From Prostheceraeus crozeri (lineage: Eukaryota; Platyhelminthes; Polycladida; Euryleptidae), in the NCBI GenBank assembly GCA_907163375.1, contig CAJQUW010001759.1, positions 124,001 through 188,000 of the forward strand: a DNA stretch of 64,000 nt. The letters run 5' to 3'. Below are positions 11,009 to 22,014 of the stretch, in pieces. Position 1 is the first letter of the stretch. Each line of letters opens with the position of its first letter. The position numbers were made by a program, and so were the translations under genes. The notes under the pieces are model-generated. The model saw only the letters and a program-made list of their open reading frames with translations, had not been told where the DNA came from and did not search any database.

Positions 11009-11232
11009 TGTTCCGACGGACGATAAGACAAGAACGCACCTGCGCTGATCAAGAACGAGTTTATTTATAACTTCGATACACTAGTCATGAAGCATTAAAC
11101 CAACACAAACAAAGCTCATTTCATTCGCTCGAATGTCATCAATAGAATTCTACGTCAGAGGGAACCAATGAACTAAAGGAAACAAAGTCACAATAGATCA
11201 CTCGTGAATGACGAAGCACTGTCTACAGAACA
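11009..11232 (-). repeat. BEL-B 3' LTR
   Basis: This 224-base repeat is bounded by TG...CA in both readings and identical to the 5' LTR except for one A/G difference. Directly inside it, 11,233-11,245 reads AGAAGGGGGAGAA on the minus strand, the likely polypurine tract. Confidence 0.95.
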
Positions 11233-11245
11233 TTCTCCCCCTTCT
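11233..11245 (-). other. BEL-B polypurine tract
   Basis: The all-purine run AGAAGGGGGAGAA abuts the 3' LTR on the element's sense strand, where plus-strand priming is expected. Confidence 0.7.
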
Positions 11246-11269
11246 GAGGATTAGTAGAATCCTCACACT

Positions 11270-12470
11270 TTTTGGATGGAGCTTCCAAAAGGCAGAGTCT
11301 TGTTATAGGTCGAATAAGCTCCTTCCCTGCAATTTTCAATTTCACCACCCGTACATGTCCATCCGATCCGGGAAATACTTCGGTTACGCGTCCAGGTGGC
11401 CAAGCTCCTCTCGTAGAATTCGGTTCGACAACCAGTACCACGTCGCCGATCGCAAAATTCCTGTTTGTAGAGTTCCACTTCTGTCTAGGTTGTAGTGTGG
11501 GAATATATTCACGCAACCATCGCTTCCATACATGTCGAATTAATTCTTGGACTCGTCGCCATCTTTTTGTCATAAGGAATTCGGTAGTATCCACACTTTC
11601 GGGAGCAAATTGACCTCCGACCATACCATGTAAGAAGTGATTTGGAGTTAGTGGCTCGGGATCCAAATGATTTGCTGTTTGATAAGTGATCGGGCGAGAA
11701 TTTAAGAGCGATTCCACTCCCACAAATATAGTCGTTAGTTCTTCGTCGGTTATCTCAGCATTCGCGATGACACTCTTGATTGCTCTCTTGGCGGATTTAA
11801 TCATTGATTCATGGGCTCCTCCAAAATGCGGTCCGCCAGGTGGATTAAAGTTCCACTTTATTCCACGATTCGCTAAGGACTTCTGTAGTTGAGACTGATC
11901 CAATTTCTTAACCAAATCTCGTAGCTCTACATCTGCTGCTTTAAAATTGGTGCCGTTGTCGCTGAAGACTTCGAGAGGCAATCCACGACGTCCAGTCATG
12001 CGTGCAAATGCATTTAGGAAAGTGTCAGTGTCAAGACCATACGCAATTTCTATGTGTACTGCCCTTGTTGCCAAGCAAGTAAATAAGCATAAGTACCGCT
12101 TTGCTCGTTGTTTTCCTCTTCCTTGTTTTGTCAGGTAAGGCCCTCCAAAATCGACGGCAGTGTGAGAAAAAGCTCGTAGCGATTGTTCTATTCGACATCT
12201 CGGAAGTGGCGCCATAATCTGAGTTGCCGGCAGTTTTCGATTTTTCCTGCATGTGGAACATTCATTCTCCCAACTCCGAACTGCTTCTCTTCCTGCGATT
12301 ATCCAGAATTTCTGCGCTAACATTGCCATAGTCTGATTTGTCCCACCGTGATAACAGTCTTCATGATACTTCTTCACTACCAGACGAGCGTATGTGTCAT
12401 TTCTTGGCAAAATAATGGGGTGACGAGCTTGATAGGGTAAGTAGTCAGCATTGCGCAGGCGACCATCAAT
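11270..12470 (-). pseudogene. BEL-B integrase and C-terminal domain
   Basis: Minus-strand order: a zinc-binding segment (HEDCYHGGTNQTM, later CSTCRKN), the catalytic core with TAVDFGGPY near 12,150, FSDNGTNF near 11,955 and HFGGAHESMIKSAK near 11,815 (the D, D and E of the DDE triad), then the DUF5641-like C-terminus (GDVVLVVEPN...RPITRLCLLE) near 11,560-11,270. All catalytic positions are visible. It is part of the BEL-B polyprotein. The element as a whole has a few coding breaks. Confidence 0.85.
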
Positions 12471-13159
12471 TCGAATCAAGCCATCATCGTCGATCTTTGG
12501 ATTCAATTTCAACAGACAACTCTGCCTTGACACCTGTTTTCCTTTGACCAACAGTTGATAATCTTCTTTGAATGCTCGCTGTTGCGCCGCGCGTATGATG
12601 ATAATCTCAGCGTCATATAGCTCATCTGAACTCAGTTCTCCTGCCGCGCGATTCTCTACAGCGGTTCTTGCATTACTGACAAATCTTGTGATCCATGCCT
12701 GTACTCGAATCAATTTCTGCAAATTTGAGTAGAGTTCTTCGATTGGAATTGATCCTCTTTGCATTGATGGCATTCCATAATACATGTAGACCATCGACGT
12801 GCTCTTTGAAGCCGTCTTCCTTCTTTCAGATTCTTCGGGATTGCTTTCGATGGGAGTGTGTGGCCATTCTTCTTCTTGCAGCATTAGAAATGCTGGTCCA
12901 GACCACCATAGCTTTGATTCTTTCAGCTCTGAGACCGACAATCCCCTTGTCAATAAATCGGCGGGATTCTGCTTGCTTGGAACATATTTCCACTGTGACG
13001 GTGAAGTAGATGTCTGGATTTCTCCGATTCGATTAGCAACAAATGGTTTGAATTCTCGGCTGCATCTTCGTATCCAACAGAGCACATTCATAGAGTCGCT
13101 CCACAGTACCATTTTGCTACTATAAATGCCGTATATTGAGCAGATGTGTAAAGCAAGTC

Positions 13160-14400
13160 AAAGACCACATACAGCAGCAGCCAACTCAAGACGAGGGATC
13201 GAAACGGATTTTAATGGCGCCACTTTCACCTTGGCAGCAACCATTCGAACTGGAGAAGGGTGTGACGACGTTGAACGCACATACGATACTGCTCCATAAG
13301 CCAACATTGATGCATCTACGAAGGTATGAAGAACTGTGTCATCTTGAACATCGAGACTCCTTGCTATCTGTATATCCTGTAAGTTTTCAAACTCATGAGA
13401 CCATTTCCTCGCTTTCTTATCGATGTCTGATGGAAAAGCGTCATCCCAATCTAGCCCTGCACTCCACACTTGCTGAATTAGAATCCGTCCAACTACAGAG
13501 AATGGTGCTAAGAATCCCAGCGGATCGAATAGAGTGGCGACTCTTCGTAAAAGGCTTCGTTTGGATAAAGGTTCATCATCAAATGCACTGCCATTGAACA
13601 CAAAATAATCATCAGATGACTGCCACATGATACCAAGGGCTTTCTGTTGAGGTAGACTGTCCTTGACGATGTCGACTGAAGCTGCTCGATCTTCTTTGGG
13701 AATTACGGATATAACATCACTTCGATTGGAGAGCCATTTTCGCGGTTTCATGCCTGCAGATTGCCATACTGTATTCAACTCATTGTAAAGCTGTATTGCC
13801 TCCTGAACAGTTGATCTCGAATCCATGCTGTCGTCCATGTATGTAGAGTGCAGAATAGTTTCAGAAGCCTGGGGAAATGTTTCTTGTAGCTTTCTCGCAT
13901 GTTCATGGGAAACGAATTGAGATAGGAAAGGTGACGCGTTCATGCCGAAAACAACTCTGCTGAACTGATATACATGTAGGTCAGGAATTTTGTCTTGACT
14001 CATTTCTCTCCACAGAAATCGGAAATAAGGTTGATCTTCTTCTGGAATTCTAATTTGCATATACATTTCCGATATATCACAGACTAATGCCACGTCGTGC
14101 TTGCGAAAACGGAGCAATACGGCAAATAAATTCTGCTGCAAATTAGGTCCAGTTTCAATCACGTCATTTAGAGAAAACCCATCGACCTTGGCTGCGGCGT
14201 CGAATACCATTCTCACCTTTGTTGTCTCCTTGTCCATGCGTATGACCGGGAAATGCGGAAGCAACCATTTCGTTGGAGACTCGACCACCTCATCACTTGA
14301 AAGTTTCCGAATATAACCTTTCTTGACGTAATCAGCAATGTTCATTTGATAAGATTTCGCAACAGTTGAATTCTTGAGTAGCCTCTTCTCTGTACACTCT
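13160..14400 (-). pseudogene. BEL-B reverse transcriptase and RNase H region
   Basis: The RT fingers and palm read GFSLNDVIETGPNLQQNL, then VALVCDISEMYMQIRIPEED (first catalytic D) and HSTYMDDSMDS near 13,835 (YMDD box). The Pao-type linker and RNase H-like segment TFVDASMLAYGAV follow. This is the normal domain order for BEL/Pao. It lies between protease and integrase on the minus strand. Confidence 0.85.
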
Positions 14401-14799
14401 AATCTTCGCATAGCCGAATCGTAACTGTTTGGCATTATGGGCGTCTCATGCTTCCATGGAACCGCAACTTGATAATGGCCATCTATAAACTTCATGGATT
14501 GTCGAGTAGATTCAACAATTGCTTCTTCTTTGATTGAGAGTGATGACTTTGGATGAGTGCAATTTTCCAACTCCCAGAATTTGCGTAGGATGTTGTCCAA
14601 CTCACTGTTACTTTTGCTTGACGAACCAAAGTAAGTGAAGAATATTCTGCTTTTTGGACAGGCATAATCTCTTCCGATAGGACCCACGCATGTCCATCCC
14701 AGTGGTGTCAGGCGTGCAATAGGATCATTTGCTCGACCAGGAATCTCCTTATAGCATCGATGCAGCTCTGTGTAGTCCGCTCCAATTAAGATATCAATC

Positions 14800-15410
14800 T
14801 TTTGCCGAGAAGTAACATTTGGGAATGGAATTTTCCGAAGATGGTCCCATCGAACCTTTTCCACGTTCCACGGTACCGCAAGAAGATTACCAACAACCTT
14901 AGTAGTGGTCAAGGCACTGATTTCGTATTGACGTCTTCCGTCTTCGCTGCATATCTTGAATTCAACTTCTTTGCTCCAGAAATGTTCGTTCCCACCATTA
15001 ACGACATTTACTGTCATATTTCTGCTTGGTCCTTCTAATCCCAGCTCTGCAGCAATATCTTCATTAATGTGTGAAGCACTACTCGCGTCATCGAGAATAA
15101 CCGCAACCTTCATGGACTTATTTCTGCCCTTAACAATTGCTGGAACTGTTCTAAATGAAATGTCATTTGATCCACGTACATGATGCGTCGTTGTTTGCGA
15201 TGTTTCATTCTGAGCAGCGTCATTATCTGCAGCATGCTCCCCCTTCGTGAGGGAATGCTGGATCGTCCTTGACTGTCGTCGCTCAGCATCGTTGTCATCA
15301 GCAGATGTCAGATGTAGCAATTGATTGTGCTTACCACGGCAGCCGTCAAGTCCACAAGGTCGTGTCCACTTGCATTGCCGGGCTTCATGACCCCGCAAAA
15401 GACACATGAA
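14800..15410 (-). pseudogene. BEL-B zinc knuckles and aspartic protease
   Basis: Cysteine-rich knuckles CLLRGHEARQCKWTRPC and following CxxxxxxKH lie near 15,405-15,310. The protease-like motif VAVILDDASSASHI follows near 15,090. BEL proteases usually read LDxGS; the family-typical L-D-D start is kept here. The region processes the polyprotein in living relatives. Confidence 0.75.
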
Positions 15411-15639
15411 ACCGAGTTTATTCTCTTTCACAAAGTCCCTTCTTTTGTCGACTGACATCCCTTGAATTCTGTACACTTCCAGAGCGGATGCTGATTTAAA
15501 CACACTTGACAACCTTTTGTCGACGAAGATTGGAAATAGGATCTGTTCGTTGACTGCCGTTGTACTCTGTGATGTTCTCGATTCCCGAAGACGTCGCCTC
15601 CTTTAGCACGTAGACCGTTCACATCTTCCATAGCCATGC

Positions 15640-16560
15640 TTCGGAATTCCACCTGCTGAAGAACCCACAGTCGAAGAGTTAACACTGATTCATCTTCACC
15701 GGATTCAGAGTACCATTTATGATACTCTGCTGCTAGCGATTCAGTCAACTTGGAAAGACAAATTGCGTAAGTCATTCCATTTCGAAGTTCACTTTCGAGT
15801 CCAGCTGTTTTAAGATTAGCAGCTCTATGTCAAGAAGATCGGTAAACTTTTCCAGTTCTCGCAAATTGTCCCATTTCATAGGTCGAAAGTGACGAAGCTC
15901 ACTGATATATTTCATAAGCTGTCGTCGTTGACCACCATATTTGCGCACTAGTCGTTCTTTCGCAATTTCATACGCTGCTGCTGAATGACCAAGCCCTTCA
16001 ATAGATCGCAGAGCTTCTCCCTGAAGTGATTGTCGAAGCTGCAAAAGTTTATATTTCGCCGTTGCCGGTGCTTTATCCACACATGCCTCAAACGCAGCCC
16101 TCCAGGATTCAAAGGCCATTTTATCGCCGCTAAAGGTTGGGATATGCACTCGCTGAAGTTGTTTCCATAGATCACGCCCGACGTCTCTGCACTTTGCTGT
16201 CTTTGAGTCAATGTCTGCATCTTCGCTCGACGCGACGCTTGGCTTTGACGCCAAATATTTGGCCGCTGCACTAAGAATAAAACGATTGTCAGATTCGATG
16301 TCACTAAGTTCAGACACAATGTCTGAAATAGCCGTCTCATTCGCCGTTGCTGGATGAACGTCGATTGTATCTTCAATTACCATCTTCAATTCTTCTTCTA
16401 GATCCACTACATCATCCCGTAAATTACGCACTTGACCTTTGTCTTCGTCTTCAATAGCATCTTGCAATTTGTTTCTCGTTCGCTTCAATCTACTTCCCAG
16501 TCTTGATTTGCTACGTCGTAATTCATCCAACTTGCTTCTATTGTCTTCTGCGTCCGACAT
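15640..16560 (-). pseudogene. BEL-B Gag (DUF1759-like)
   Basis: It starts at MSDAEDNRSKLDEL (ATG near 16,560), followed by a long charged coiled-coil stretch (about residues 10-70) and then the conserved Gag block IPTFSGDKMAFESWRAAF and LVRKYGGQRRQLMKYISEL. DUF1759 is the usual Gag core of BEL/Pao. The ATG was chosen because it follows the primer-binding site by about 20 bases. Confidence 0.8.
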
Positions 16561-16581
16561 TCTATTATGAATCACAAACAA

Positions 16582-16597
16582 CCGCGCTCTGCTACCA
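16582..16597 (-). other. BEL-B primer-binding site
   Basis: On the minus strand TGGTAGCAGAGCGCGG follows the 5' LTR after three bases. The leading TGG would pair with a tRNA CCA end. I could not name the primer tRNA with confidence. Confidence 0.55.
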
Positions 16598-16600
16598 ATT

Positions 16601-16824
16601 TGTTCCGACGGACGATAAGACAAGAACGCACCTGCGCTGATCAAGAACGAGTTTATTTATGACTTCGATACACTAGTCATGAAGCATTAAACCAACACAA
16701 ACAAAGCTCATTTCATTCGCTCGAATGTCATCAATAGAATTCTACGTCAGAGGGAACCAATGAACTAAAGGAAACAAAGTCACAATAGATCACTCGTGAA
16801 TGACGAAGCACTGTCTACAGAACA
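16601..16824 (-). repeat. BEL-B 5' LTR
   Basis: This 224-base LTR matches 11,009-11,232 with one substitution. It is followed outward by AGCTG, the second copy of the 5-bp target duplication. Confidence 0.95.
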
Positions 16825-18000
16825 AGCTGACTTAGCTCTCTTTACTTTCTAGTCATGCATCGCATGGCAACTATGAAATAATAAAGGCTGTCTGATTTTG
16901 AACTGTTCCTTCAACATGGTGTATCTTAGATTATCTATTTTATCTATTTCTTTAAAATTTTCATACAACACTGCGACTCGTCAGTTTAAAATGAGCTCGT
17001 CAATTATATTACACGGCATTTTTTCAGTCTTTTGTCTTTCTGAAAGGTGCAGAAGGCAAGCTCTTTGGGATCGCCCGTTTTGTTTGTGCACTTGTAAGCT
17101 ATTCGCAGCATTGTTCAATTTTGGCGATTTCGTACATGTCCAGAAAACATAAACAAGTGACTTCTTTTTCATTCTTTCCCGTGAGTTGGTCGTCCTATCA
17201 TAGCTGATTCGTCACGAAACATGCTAGCAGTGGCGTATCAGATCATTGGGAGATATGACGTCATAACGTCTCCTTACGTCAATGATTGCGGTTAAGTGAG
17301 ACATCAGATGCTCGTGTAAGTTAGCAAGATTGACTAGGCATACAATGAAGCAGCCATTGAGACAAGGTTGAATATTTGACCGAACTTCAACTTTAAGGAA
17401 TGTTCTTGCCGCGCCTCCTTATTGACGTGATAGCCCTTGCCTTTTACGTAACGCTTTGAATTTTATTACTTTTTTAGATCTTTCGAATGTACGTAGATGT
17501 CATTGGTAATACATTTGAAATTTCGAATTGTTGGAAATTGTTAAGTCATTGCAATTTGCGTCATTACTGAGACAACATGACATTTGATACAGAACGAAAA
17601 CTATGATCGCCGTATGATATACTAATGTACAATTATTATTATAATACGACAGCAGTCAGAAAATCTCACCCATTCGGAAAGAACTGAAAACCACAATCTG
17701 ACAAAAACGGTAAAATGCGCCAAGAATCTCCGTTCTGTGGACAACATCTTTCTTCCAAGACATAGCCCACAAATAACAGCAACAGGTTATGAAAACACTG
17801 TGACTGTGAGGTTTTTTAAATAATCGTCCACATGCATCGACACGGACCACGTCGACTGAATTTGGTGTTAGTTAAAATTCTCTTCTCAAAGTAAGCATGC
17901 CTAGAGCATGTGAACGCAATCCGCATAAAATTGAGAGATGTTCGTTCAAGATTTGAGTGAAGAGGACATGGCTCGATTAGTGTTTGCTATGTGTAAAACT
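16825..18000. other. Interior of unit Y, no recognised gene
   Basis: This is AT-rich sequence between BEL-B and the transposase remnant. Short frames exist on both strands (for example 16,898-17,152) but show no domain. The region may include the decayed N-terminal part of the mariner-type transposase. Confidence 0.5.
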
Positions 18001-18575
18001 TTTGGGAAGCGTTCCTGATCTGTTCAACTTCATTCAACCGAAGAAGCACAAATGTAGGTACTAGTGAGACAGTCAACCTCCATCGGCATCAAGCAAGAGT
18101 TATCTCTTTATTGTCCAAAGGTCGCTGTTTTGGATTGAGTATGGAGAGGGGATGTTATGGGTCCCTTCTTTTATCAAGGCAACGTCAATTGTGATTATTA
18201 TTATCTCGACATGTTAAAAGTTCTCGCTGTTCCATATCTTCGTCAAAAGCGAATTTCGAGCGTCTCCGCTTTGGAGCAAGGAGACAGGATCATTCCTCGA
18301 CCAAACATTTCCTCGTGGTTGGATAAGCTACACACCAAGCTCCCTGAGGTGGCTGTCCAGAAGTTCAATCGTAAGTCCACGTGATTTTTTTTCTTTGGAG
18401 AGCAACCAAAAGTAGGGCTTATGAAGCAAAACTTCAATGAATGATTTGAAGAATAAAATCAGGGAAGCATTCAATTAATCGGAAAAGGATGCCTTGCGAC
18501 TTTTTCTAGAAACTGTGCAAAAAGACTCCGTAAGTAAATGGAGTTCATGGAGACCGTGTTGAGCTGTGGATAATA
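18000..18575 (+). pseudogene. Mariner-type transposase remnant, right arm of Y
   Basis: Decayed frames read MGPFFYQGNVNCDYYYLDML (the G-x-F-F-x-x-x-V-N...Y-L-x-M-L core that follows the first catalytic D in mariner and Tc3-type transposases). Further on comes a C-terminal stretch resembling ...LKNKIREAFN..., including a DFFxLE-like segment. Several stops and shifts separate them. The Tigger insertion at 18,576 cuts off the 3' flank, which resumes at 22,404. Its inverted partner is 9,720-10,053. Confidence 0.55.
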
Positions 18576-19148
18576 GTAGAACCTCCTTTCCGGACCACCT
18601 CCATAAGCGGACCAGCTATATACTCGGACCACCTAAAATCCTCCCATCGAAATGTAATGTGATTTTACCTCTTTAAGCGGACCACCTCTATATCCGGACC
18701 TGGACCACCAAAAAATGGTCCAAAACGTAAAATGACCTCTATGTGCGGACCACTTTTACTGACTAAAATTTGCTTTTCTTGACAAAAACTAATCATATTT
18801 ACTTTAATGATGGAGTAAATGTAATTTACGTGTTTTCATTTCGCTATTTTACAATTTTCATTACTGATCAAAACGATTATTTATCGTGCAATGTCCTCTT
18901 TCTGACATGCACTTGCTGGGTTGAATCAAATCATCATTGAAAGGGTTGAAACGACTCATTGGAGCTATTTATAGAATGCTGTCAATCCTTCAGTTTTCCA
19001 AGAAATTGTCATACAATACAAGAACACGAGCGTGCCAGTAGCAGTTATTGATTCGCTTCGTAGTCCGAATAGCCTATCAACGATATCCTCCCTGCTAACT
19101 TGTGTTGAATATTTGAAGGATGCTTCAGATCAATTAGAGTACTCGAAC

Positions 19149-20116
19149 ATGTCGACGATAAAGGAACTTAATCTGTCAAAAAGAGTGGAGGTGATTCAGG
19201 AATCTTCTACCGGAAAATCGCAGAGAACTCTAGCATCACATTTCCGCATCAGCAAGTCCCAGGTTCAGCGAATTTTAGCCTAGGACGATATTCTAGCTCG
19301 TCATCGGAAGAACGCACCTGTCGTCGCTGCTCAACGAATCGCGGACATGCGGAGATCGATGAAATTACAATCTCTTGGTTCCGATTTGTCAGAAACAAAC
19401 ATATTCCCATTTCTGGACCACTCATACAGGAAAAGGCTTTGATCTTCGCGAAAGGATTGGAAATCACTGATTTCAAAGCATCGAATGGGTGGCTCGAGAA
19501 GTTCAAACAACGGCACGGAATCACTGTCGGTGAAGTTAATGGCGAAAGTGCGTCGGTTCCTTATGAAAGTGTCATCGACTGGAAAACTCGTCTTGGTGAG
19601 ATTATTAAAGACTACGAACCTGGTGATGTTTTTAACTGTGACGAGTGGTCTTTTCTATCGTGCATTACCCAACCCAACACTTCGCTTCAAAGGTACAGAC
19701 TGCAAAGGAGGAAAGGTTGCTAAAGAGCGCTTGACTGTATTTTTCTGCTGTAATATGCGAGGTGAGTTTGAAAAACTCTTTGTGATAGGGAGATATGCAA
19801 ATCCACATTGTTTTAATCGTCTGGATCCCAAATTGCTGCCTGTCACCTACTTGAGCAATCGCAAGTCATGGATGACAACTTCTACTTTCTCTTCATGGCT
19901 CAGAGAATTCAATGAGAAGATGCGACGTCAACATAGACGTGTTATTCTCTTCATGGATAATGCAACATGCCATCCTCGAATCGAACTTTCTAATGTGACA
20001 CTTTGTTTCTTCCCGCCAAACACCACTTCGGTACTACAGCTCTTGGATCAGGGTATAATACGGAGTGTCAAATCTCACTACGAAGAATCTTGCTTCAATC
20101 AGTTCTATCTAAAATA
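19149..20116 (+). pseudogene. Tigger transposase, N-terminal and catalytic part (frameshifted)
   Basis: It starts [20 protein letters not shown] at 19,149, a CENP-B-type N-terminal helix-turn-helix (VQRIL at the recognition helix), then an in-frame TAG at 19,281. A shift near 19,355 leads into [20 protein letters not shown] and a second DNA-binding block [15 protein letters not shown]. The DDE_1 core follows after another shift near 19,645: FNCDE (first D), VILFMDNATCH (second D), then SVLQLLDQGIIRSVK (third D, 29 residues after the second, as in pogo/Tigger). Coding runs to the Tc1 insertion at 20,115. Confidence 0.85.
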
Positions 20117-21454
20117 TACTCATTGACAAAACTTTCAAACATTTACTTCTTTAACTTCTTTCATTTTTGACTGGTATATATACATGTATGTATGATACCT
20201 TGATAATTTTGTCACAATCTCCACCAAGTCGCTAGCACAGAAAAACAACGCATGTAGCAGATTCAACTTTAATAGCGCGTGTACCCCCCTCTAGCTCCAA
20301 TACATTCAGTAATCCGAGATGGCATGGATTCACAAAGTTTCTGAATGAAGGATGTTTCAAGGAGAAGCCACTGCTCTTTTAGTCTTTCAGAGAGAATCTT
20401 CAGGGACACTGGTGGAAGTGAATAGCGGTCTCTCACTCGCCGCCCAAGCTCGTCCCAGACTTGTTCAATGGGTGACAAGTCAGGTGAGCGTGCAGGCCAG
20501 TCAAGGGTTTGAATGTTCAATCTCCCAACAGTGGCAATGACAGCCGAGAAGCGATGTGGTCTTGCGTTGTCGTCTTGGAAGACGAGATCCTCCACCCTGA
20601 CCACTGGGGCAACAACAGGAAGCACACTTTCATTGAGATACCTCTCTCCAGTCAACGTACCTTTGATGATGACTGCTGTCGTTCGTCCGCCATGCCAAAT
20701 GCCACCCCACAGCATAACACTTCCACCACCATATCTGTCGTGCCCTTTAATACAGCATGGAGCAAAGCGTTCACCTGGAAGACAATGCACTCTGACACGA
20801 CCGTCATTGAAATCCAGAGTGAATCTCGATTCATCGGTCCACAAGACTTTCTGCCAGTGATGGTCATTCCATGAGCGATGGGCATCACACCAGGCAACTC
20901 GTCTTCTGCGGTGCTCAAAACTCAATGGAATTAGGACAGCTGGTCGTCGCGATTGAATTCCAGCTTCTCGCAATCTTCGGTAAGCCACAGTCTATATTTG
21001 AGGCACTCTTCCAATGTACGACTAGCTTTGGGACTGACACAAATCTATTCCTCTTTGCAGCTAAAACTAGACGTGCGTCTGTCCTTCCTGCAGACTTTCT
21101 TGGTCGACCAGATCCCTTCTTCTTTTTGCCATCTCCTTCTGCTTTCCATCGACACCACCACCTCCAAACAACGACTCTCGATAGTTGCAGCTCTTCGGCA
21201 ACACTCGCACAACTTCTACCACAACGAATCATTCCAATAGCCATGCCTCTGGTAAACTGATCGTGTGCCATTTTATTTTACAAAAGCTGGATTTCAGTTC
21301 ACGTTTATGTCCAATTTGTAAAAGCAATTGTGACAGTTGTATCGATATCCAAATTTGAAATTTGACCAGCTATTGCATCATACATGAGAAAAAAATGAAA
21401 CAAACTTCAATTCAAGCCAATAATAGTTTGTTTCATTAATTATGTCAATGAGTA
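20117..21454 (-). mobile_element. Tc1-type transposon inserted in Tigger
   Basis: The termini TACTCATTGACA (20,117) and its complement (ending 21,454) are flanked by TA on each side (20,115-20,116 and 21,455-21,456). Similarity of the two ends extends inward as a short imperfect inverted repeat. Removing the 1,338 bp plus one TA restores the Tigger frame exactly (FYLK then IEQLDN), proving the insertion point. It carries a minus-strand transposase with a single frameshift. Confidence 0.95.
20269..21271 (-). pseudogene. Tc1 transposase (DD34E), one frameshift
   Basis: The ATG at 21,271 starts MAHDQFTRGMAIGMIRCGRS, with a helix-turn-helix (SVAEELQLSRVVVWRWW) and a GRPRK DNA-contact motif near residue 55. 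A one-base shift near 20,988 moves the frame; the rest reads AYRRLREAGIQSRRP through the catalytic core. WTDESRF gives the first D, FQDDNARPH the second, and SPDLSPIEQVWDEL the E, with 34 residues between second D and E, the Tc1 spacing. The stop is at 20,269. Total length is about 333 residues, as expected for the family. No other lesion was seen, so this copy was recently active. Confidence 0.9.
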
Positions 21455-21456
21455 TA

Positions 21457-22014
21457 GAACAATTGGACAATGTGAATTCAGTGAAGAAGAGCATCACGTT
21501 GCTGGACTCCATCTACTGGGTCTCAACAGCCACAAAACAAGTGACTGAAAGGACTGTGTTTTCTTGTTTCGCCAAATGTGGCTTTATGAAATCAAACATT
21601 ACGGTTATTGATGATCCAAAAGACGATTTGACTTTATCAGAGCTTGCACTCCGACTCCAATCTGCGCTTAACACCAATGATTCGATTGAAGATTTCTTGC
21701 ACTGCGATGATGATCTCCCAACTGAGTCTGATGACGTCAATATTGACCAAGCTATCCTCAACGAACATCTGATGCATCATAATTCAGAGCCCATGGTGAT
21801 TGGAAGCAGTGACGACAAAGAAGAAAACAAAGAAGCAGACATATCTGTCACTTCAAAGGAAGCACTGGAATGTATTGAGAAATTGAAGTATTATGCATGT
21901 TCAAAGAATATAAATTGTGCTCTAACATCTCTCTATGAAATTCAGAATATGATTAGTCAAGAAATGACAACACTTACTCAAACCACACTGGATTCTTTTT
22001 TTGTCAGTAGATGA
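21457..22014 (+). pseudogene. Tigger transposase, C-terminal part
   Basis: After the Tc1 insertion and its TA duplication the same frame continues: IEQLDNVNSVKKSITLLDSI, SCFAKCGFMKSNITVIDDPK, then an acidic segment (FLHCDDDLPTESDDVNID) and a terminal TTLDSFFVSR with stop at 22,014. TLDxFF-type tails are usual for Tigger transposases. This part has no break of its own. Confidence 0.85.

Larger units (their letters stand above)
11009..16824 (-). mobile_element. BEL-B: young BEL/Pao LTR element inserted in Y
   Basis: LTRs of 224 bases at 11,009-11,232 and 16,601-16,824 differ at one position (about 0.4%), and AGCTG is duplicated on both sides (11,004-11,008 and 16,825-16,829). The element reads on the minus strand: LTR, primer-binding site, Gag, zinc knuckles, protease, RT, RNase H, integrase, DUF5641-like C-terminus, polypurine tract, LTR. 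All expected parts are present in the right order and at normal length (5.8 kb). The coding region has only about three breaks. It is the youngest LTR element in the window. Confidence 0.95.

Noticed and set aside
15110-15298. Short frames overlapping BEL-B on either strand
   Set aside because: They are shadows of the BEL-B polyprotein in other frames.
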